Source of the DNA: JBOGJI01 sp050747865
GTDB lineage: Bacteria; Acidobacteriota; Thermoanaerobaculia; Multivoradales; JAHEKO01
Reading direction: 5' to 3'
Length of the DNA: 10,957 nucleotides
Assembly (NCBI GenBank): GCA_050747865.1
Contig: JBOGJI010000025.1
Location: 1-10,957, forward strand
Shown here: positions 7,513 through 10,957 of the stretch, piece by piece
Layout: each line of letters starts with the position of its first letter
Position numbering within the stretch: position 1 is the first letter of the stretch
Program-made: the position numbers and the translations under genes
The notes under the pieces: generated by a model
Seen by the model: the letters and a program-made list of their open reading frames with translations, nothing else
Database searches by the model: none
What the model was told of the DNA's origin: nothing

Positions 7513-9956
7513 CCGCCCGTTTCCGGGGCGGTTGCGGAGTCTGCTGCCGGGGCGCCGACGCCGGGCATGCGCTCGCCGCGCTTGGGGATATAGAACGACA
7601 TCTGCTGGAACCAGGGGAGGGAGAGGACGCGCGACCAGGCGGGGTCGATGCTGCGGGTCGGCTCGCTGCCCTCGACGAAGCTCATCTCCACGAGGCCGCC
7701 GCTGCCTTCGCCCGCCAGCAGGCCGCTGCGGGCGTCGACCGCCCGGCGGACGACCCCCGGCGGGTCGGGGAAGGCGCCGCCCTCCTCGATCCAGCCCTCC
7801 TCGAGCCCGGTCTCCAGCACCTCGATCCAGATCGGCAGCGCCGCCGCGCTGCCGGTCATCCCGTCGCCGAGGGTGCGCTTGGTGTCGTACCCCACCCACA
7901 CGAGGACGGTGTGGGTGGGCGTGAAGCCGATGAACCAGGCGTCGGAGTAGTCGTTCGTCGTTCCCGACTTGCCGGCTAGAGCCAGCGGCAGGCGGCCGGC
8001 CCGGCGGCCGGTGCCGCGATCGATGGTGCCCTCCATCATGTGGACCAGCACGGCGGCGACCTGGGGCGAGGTCATCTGGCGGACGTCGGCGTGATGGCGC
8101 TGCAGCTCGTTGCCGGCGGGATCGACCACCAATTCGATCAGGTAGGGCCGCACGTAGACGCCCTGGTTGGCGAACGAGGCGTAGGCCGTCGCCATCTCGA
8201 GCGGCGTGACGTCGGCGCTGCCGAGGGCGAGGCTGGGGTACGGGGGCAGCCGTTCCGTGATGCCGCCGCGCCGGGCGAGATCGATCACTCGCTGCACGCC
8301 CACCAGGTCGAGGAGCTTGACCGCCGGCACGTTGATCGAGTTCTCGAGGGCGTGCTGCAGGGTGAGGATGCCACGGAAGTGTTTGTCGTAGTTACGCGGG
8401 GTGTACGGCTCGTCGGCGGTCGTCCCCCGAAAAGCAACCGGAGCGTCGAGCAGGGTGTCGGCCGGGGTGAAGCCGGCCTCCAGCGCGGCGCCGTAGACCA
8501 AGGGCTTGAACGCCGAGCCGACCTGGCGGCGTGCCTGGGTGGCGCGGTTGAACTTGGTCTGGTCGAAGTCCCACCCGCCGACCATGGCGCGCACCGCGCC
8601 GGTGGCGTTCTCCAGGATGAGCACGGCCCCCTGGTGCTCGGGGAGCTGCTCGAGCATCAGCACGGCGCTCCCACCTTCCTCGGCGGGCGGCTCGAGGCGG
8701 AACCAGGCGACGTCGCCGGGTTTGAGGAGCTGGTCGGGGCGGCGACCCGTCCACTCGGTGCCCTCCGCCGTCAGGCGGAGCCGGCGGTCGTCGATCTGGA
8801 CGTCGGCGCCCGCCGAGGAGGTCGTCAGCACCACGCCCTGTTGCCAGCGACCGCGGCTGAGGTCGGCGGGCAGAGCGTCGCGCGTTCGCGCCTCCACCGC
8901 GGCCGGCTCCAGGTGATCGATCGAGCCGCGCCAGCCCCTGCGGTGGTCGAGGCGCGCCAGGCCGTGGCGCAGGGCGTCGTGGGCGGTCTCCTGCATGCGG
9001 CGGTCCAGGGTCGTGCGCACCTGGAAGCCGCGCTCGAGCACGGCGTCGCTGCCGAACTCCTCGACCAGCCGCTGTCGGACCTCTTCGGCGAAATACGCCG
9101 CCGGGCCCTCGTCGTCGAACCGCCGCTCGACGACATCGAGGGGCGCGTCCATCGCCTTGCGCAGCCGCTCCTCGTCGATGTACCCCTCCTCGTGCATACT
9201 GCGCAGCACGTATCCCCGCCGCTCGACCACCAGCTCCGGATTGTCGTAGGGACTGTAGACGCTGGGCCGCTGGACGATCCCCGCCAGCGTCGCCGCCTCG
9301 GGGACTGTGATGTCAGCCACGTCCTTGCCGAAGTAGTAGCGGGAGGCCGCCTGCATCCCGTAGTTGCCTTCGCCCACGAAGACCAGGTTGCAGTAGAGGG
9401 TGAGGATCTGCTGCTTGGTGTACGTCTTCTCCAGCTCGACGGCGAGGAAAGCCTCCTCGATCTTGCGCCGCCAGGTTTTCTGGCGACTCAGGAAGAGGCC
9501 GCGAGCGAGCTGCATGGTCAACGTGGAGGCGCCCTGGCTGCGGCCGCCCGATCGGAGGTTGGCGATCGACGCGCGGACGACGCCGACGGCGTCGACCCCG
9601 CCGTGCTGGAAGAAATTGCGATCCTCGGCGGCGATGACGGCCTGCTGCAGGACCTCGGGGATCTCCCCCTCGCGCAACAGGATGCGTCGCTCGCGGGCAT
9701 ACGAGGTCAGCAGCTCGCCGTCGCGGTCGAACAGCCGCGTTACCTGGCCGAGGGTCTGCTCGTCGAGCTGATCGACCTTGGGAACCCGGATGGCGGCGGC
9801 GAACGCCACACCTACCAGCACGCCGGCGAGCATCGCGACCGCGAGGGGCGCTCCCCAGAGCGCCCAACGCGGGAGCGCGCGAAGGCGCGGGCGCAAGGGC
9901 GGTGAAGATGCTGTGGAGGAGGCGGCGTCCCGGCGCGGGTACGGGTCGTAGCGCAC
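7509..9956 (-). CDS. Class A penicillin-binding protein, bifunctional glycosyltransferase/transpeptidase (PBP1A type)
   Basis: It polymerises lipid II and cross-links peptidoglycan on the outer face of the cytoplasmic membrane. Layout of the 815 residues: Arg-rich cytoplasmic tail (1-30), one membrane helix (about 31-56), GT51 domain (about 70-250) with catalytic E111 in AAEDRNFFQHGG, GASTLTMQLARG (142-153) and RKIEEAF (164-170), and an OB-like insert (about 330-425) typical of PBP1A. The transpeptidase follows, with SAFK (S481, K484), SIN (540-542) and KSGT (663-666). All catalytic residues are present, so it should be sensitive to beta-lactams. The start is GTG 9956 with no Shine-Dalgarno. 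A -10-like TATACT on the minus strand (9968-9963) is so close that the mRNA may be leaderless. The gene diverges from a small unknown gene and converges on the methyltransferase. Confidence 0.95.
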   Translation of the reverse strand: MRYDPYPRRDAASSTASSPPLRPRLRALPRWALWGAPLAVAMLAGVLVGVAFAAAIRVPKVDQLDEQTLGQVTRLFDRDGELLTSYARERRILLREGEIPEVLQQAVIAAEDRNFFQHGGVDAVGVVRASIANLRSGGRSQGASTLTMQLARGLFLSRQKTWRRKIEEAFLAVELEKTYTKQQILTLYCNLVFVGEGNYGMQAASRYYFGKDVADITVPEAATLAGIVQRPSVYSPYDNPELVVERRGYVLRSMHEEGYIDEERLRKAMDAPLDVVERRFDDEGPAAYFAEEVRQRLVEEFGSDAVLERGFQVRTTLDRRMQETAHDALRHGLARLDHRRGWRGSIDHLEPAAVEARTRDALPADLSRGRWQQGVVLTTSSAGADVQIDDRRLRLTAEGTEWTGRRPDQLLKPGDVAWFRLEPPAEEGGSAVLMLEQLPEHQGAVLILENATGAVRAMVGGWDFDQTKFNRATQARRQVGSAFKPLVYGAALEAGFTPADTLLDAPVAFRGTTADEPYTPRNYDKHFRGILTLQHALENSINVPAVKLLDLVGVQRVIDLARRGGITERLPPYPSLALGSADVTPLEMATAYASFANQGVYVRPYLIELVVDPAGNELQRHHADVRQMTSPQVAAVLVHMMEGTIDRGTGRRAGRLPLALAGKSGTTNDYSDAWFIGFTPTHTVLVWVGYDTKRTLGDGMTGSAAALPIWIEVLETGLEEGWIEEGGAFPDPPGVVRRAVDARSGLLAGEGSGGLVEMSFVEGSEPTRSIDPAWSRVLSLPWFQQMSFYIPKRGERMPGVGAPAADSATAPETGG
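7513..7531 (+). terminator. Weak hairpin after the methyltransferase, possible terminator
   Basis: CCGCCC (7513-7518) pairs with GGGCGG (7526-7531) over a 7-base loop, starting one base after the plus-strand stop codon. Flanking A/G and T/T bases can extend the stem slightly. Only two T residues follow, so it would be a poor intrinsic terminator. It lies inside the last codons of the opposing PBP gene. Confidence 0.3.
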
Positions 9957-9962
9957 GGAGGC

Positions 9963-9968
9963 AGTATA
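9963..9968 (-). promoter_or_regulatory. -10-like box for the PBP gene
   Basis: The minus-strand sequence is TATACT (5 of 6 to consensus). A start about 7 bases downstream falls on the GTG at 9956. No recognisable -35 is seen at the expected distance (GGCAGT), so an activator or an unusual promoter class may be needed. Confidence 0.45.
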
Positions 9969-9982
9969 CGGCCGCCCGGCCG

Positions 9983-9988
9983 TATACT
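9983..9988 (+). promoter_or_regulatory. -10-like box for the small membrane protein gene
   Basis: TATACT, the mirror image of the minus-strand box, ends 6 bases before ATG 9995. Transcription would begin at or next to the start codon, consistent with the absence of any Shine-Dalgarno in front of this gene. Confidence 0.45.
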
Positions 9989-9994
9989 GCCGGC

Positions 9995-10486
9995 ATGACC
10001 CTGCAGATGATCGGGGACGAGGGCCCGTTTCAGCCCACGGCTGACGCGGGAGGCAGGAAGCCGGGCCCGCTGCTGATCGGCTGCGGCGTCTTCCTCGCGC
10101 TCCTCGGCGTCGCCGTCCTCCTCTTCCTGCTGCGGGGTGAGGGTTGGCTCCGCGGCATCGCGGCGTGGAGCCTGGGGACGATCGAGAAGAAGGTCATGGA
10201 GTCGCCACCCGAAGATCTGACGGCGGGCGAGCGGCGGCGGTTGGAGGCCGCTTTCGTGTCCGCCCGCGACGCGCTGCGCGGCGCGGAGCGGATCGACGCC
10301 CGGGCGTTCCAGGCCTTGCAGCCTACGGTGCTGGAGGTGTCGCGCGCGATGTCCGCCGACGGCTTGACGCGCGAGCAGTATCTGGAGCTGGCCGCCGCCC
10401 TGGAGCGGCTGGCGGAGGGGAGCGCGCAGCGGGGCGAGCAGGAGCGTCCCGAGCCCCGAGGGTCTCCGCTGCCCGATCCCGGCTAG
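9995..10486 (+). CDS. Small membrane-anchored protein of unknown function
   Basis: I do not recognise this 163-residue protein. A polar N terminus (about 25 residues) leads to one hydrophobic segment GPLLIGCGVFLALLGVAVLL (about 24-43), then Arg/Gly and a soluble region. That region is predicted to be helical, with charged Leu/Ala-rich stretches (about 70-145), and ends in a Pro/Glu/Arg-rich tail. This resembles a bitopic anchor with a small helical domain; the side of the membrane is not determined. The frame is open upstream to 9902, but that part overlaps the PBP start and crosses the palindrome, so ATG 9995 is preferred. It has no Shine-Dalgarno. It is divergent from PBP1A and shares its control region, so a role linked to the envelope is possible but unproven. 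Its stop TAG shares CTAG with the opposite-strand gene downstream. Confidence 0.75.
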   Translation: MTLQMIGDEGPFQPTADAGGRKPGPLLIGCGVFLALLGVAVLLFLLRGEGWLRGIAAWSLGTIEKKVMESPPEDLTAGERRRLEAAFVSARDALRGAERIDARAFQALQPTVLEVSRAMSADGLTREQYLELAAALERLAEGSAQRGEQERPEPRGSPLPDPG

Positions 10487-10737
10487 GTGACCCCCGCTTC
10501 GTCGTCGTCGTTCGAGCCGCTCGACTTCGGGGTCTCCGCGGCGTCGATCTCGTTCGCCGCGTCGGCCTGAGCGGCGTCCTGGCGCCCGGCCTCCCAACCG
10601 GCGATGTGTTGCGCCACCCAGTCCAGCAGCTCGAGCCCAGAGGAGAAGACCGCGGCCGGCTGCGGGCTGGGGTAGATGAAGACGGCGTAGCCCCCTTCTG
10701 TGTAGACGATCTTGAGGGTCTCGGGCTTCTTGCTCAT
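10483..10737 (-). CDS. Small hypothetical protein
   Basis: Unrecognised 84-residue protein. The first half, with KIVYTEGGYAVFIYP (about 8-22) then SSGLELLDWVAQHIAGWEAG (about 30-49), suggests a small beta-hairpin plus helix domain. The second half is acidic and low in complexity (Ala, Asp, Glu, Ser) and ends SNDDDEAGVT. I choose ATG 10737. An in-frame ATG at 10833 would add 32 Gly/Pro/Cys-rich residues and run through the promoter region. There is no Shine-Dalgarno before 10737; TACAAT on the minus strand (10752-10747) lies 9 bases away, again suggesting a very short or absent leader. The gene converges on the membrane protein gene with a 4-base overlap. Its reality is supported by a coherent hydrophobic pattern and a fitting promoter, not by known family. 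Confidence 0.65.
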   Translation of the reverse strand: MSKKPETLKIVYTEGGYAVFIYPSPQPAAVFSSGLELLDWVAQHIAGWEAGRQDAAQADAANEIDAAETPKSSGSNDDDEAGVT

Positions 10738-10746
10738 GGCGGGACC

Positions 10747-10777
10747 ATTGTACTGGCGCGCGATTCCGGGGCTGCAA
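10747..10777 (-). promoter_or_regulatory. Putative promoter of the small hypothetical gene
   Basis: On the minus strand, TTGCAG (10777-10772) and TACAAT (10752-10747, 5 of 6) are 19 bases apart, slightly longer than ideal. Transcription would start around 10740, about three bases from ATG 10737. Confidence 0.45.
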
Positions 10778-10819
10778 GAACGATTCCCACACCCCTCCGG
10801 ACCGGCCCCAGGTTGCCCG

Positions 10820-10825
10820 TAGAAT
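10820..10825 (+). promoter_or_regulatory. -10-like box just before the right-edge structured RNA
   Basis: TAGAAT is followed six bases later by ATG 10832-10834 and then by GTGCG at 10835. The same TAGAATGCG string occurs in the rpsF promoter. No clear -35 is present. It may be the promoter of a leaderless gene whose start has been interrupted by the element that begins at 10835. Confidence 0.35.
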
Positions 10826-10834
10826 GCGGTCATG

Positions 10835-10957
10835 GTGCGTCCTGATCAGCCGTACCCGGCTAGCGGGTGTGAGTCCCGCCGCGGTAAGCATGCCGGTGCG
10901 CCGCGTAGCAGGCTCCGGGCGTGGGTCGAGAGGCCTCCGTCTGAGCGGAGCGTCCCA
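10835..10957 (+). ncRNA. Structured RNA, probable 5' end of a group II intron (continues beyond window)
   Basis: The stretch begins GTGCG, the group II intron 5' consensus GUGYG, and then folds into consecutive hairpins: AGCCG/CGGCT (about 10849-10862), GCGGG/CCCGC (about 10863-10880) and CTCCG/CGGAG near 10938-10953. GCGG/CCGC may close a larger stem between them. Such a series is expected for intron domain I. No coding sequence is convincing here. The catalytic domains V and VI and any maturase would lie beyond the right edge. An alternative is a cobalamin-riboswitch-like RNA, because GGTGTGAGTCC and CGCGGTAAGC resemble parts of that motif, but its other conserved blocks are missing. Confidence 0.45.

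Larger units (their letters stand above)
9960..9991. repeat. Perfect 32-bp inverted repeat (15-bp arms) in the divergent PBP/unknown intergenic region
   Basis: GGCAGTATACGGCCG (9960-9974) is followed by CC and then its exact reverse complement (9977-9991). It fills nearly all of the 38-bp gap between the two divergent start codons (9956 and 9995). Each arm contains a GTATAC palindrome and a TATACT -10-like box pointing outward. It could be an operator for a dimeric regulator, a symmetric divergent promoter, or both. As RNA or single-stranded DNA it would also form a very stable cruciform or hairpin. Confidence 0.9.

Noticed and set aside
8040..9905. 621-codon plus-strand frame opposite the PBP gene
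   Set aside because: The opposite strand contains every class A PBP motif; this frame shows only biased Gly/Val/Arg/His composition.
9902..9994. Upstream extension of the membrane protein gene
   Set aside because: The extra 31 residues are Arg-rich, overlap the PBP start on the other strand and read through the palindrome; ATG 9995 is the sensible start.
10738..10833. Upstream extension of the small hypothetical gene
   Set aside because: The added residues are Gly/Pro/Cys-rich and cover a plausible promoter; the sequence becomes protein-like only from ATG 10737.
10832..10957. Open plus-strand frame from ATG 10832 to the window end
   Set aside because: Its translation is Arg/Pro/Ser-rich and the DNA is arranged as successive hairpins, so a structured RNA explains it better.

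Overview
This is a GC-rich bacterial chromosome segment carrying mostly core genes. The order tRNA-Gln(TTG), prs, rplY/ctc, pth, then rpsF, rpsR and rplI resembles the arrangement I recall from Acidobacteriota and former Deltaproteobacteria. Several points argue against an enterobacterium: there is no priB between rpsF and rpsR, S18 is the cysteine-containing form, and L25 is the long two-domain CTC/TL5 form. I lean towards Acidobacteriota, with low confidence; no 16S or marker search was possible.

Left edge (1-553): the C-terminal half of a tyrosine recombinase ends 4 bp before an intact tRNA-Gln, so a mobile element reaches the tRNA from its 5' side. Positions 594-5042 hold four same-strand, tightly spaced genes: prs (PRPP synthase), rplY/ctc (L25), pth (peptidyl-tRNA hydrolase) and hppA (membrane pyrophosphatase, K+-dependent by its key residues). 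Two mutually exclusive hairpins lie between rplY and pth.

Positions 5057-7512 form a second transcription unit: a sigma70-like promoter, a leader that fits the S6:S18 autoregulatory motif, rpsF, rpsR, rplI, and then a SAM-dependent methyltransferase of a type usually found with surface polysaccharide genes. This operon converges on a class A penicillin-binding protein (PBP1A type, minus strand), and the two stop codons share one CTAG.

The PBP gene diverges from a small membrane-anchored protein of unknown function across only 38 bp, of which 32 bp form a perfect inverted repeat (15-bp arms, 2-bp centre) carrying symmetric -10-like boxes. The unknown protein converges on a second small unknown gene, again sharing a CTAG. 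At the right edge, sequence that starts with GTGCG and folds into several strong hairpins looks like the 5' end of a group II intron running out of the window.

I do not see a clearly new defence or catalytic system. The most unusual features are the divergent palindrome with apparently leaderless genes, the alternative-hairpin spacer, the extra methyltransferase on the ribosomal protein operon, and the mobile-element signatures at both edges.
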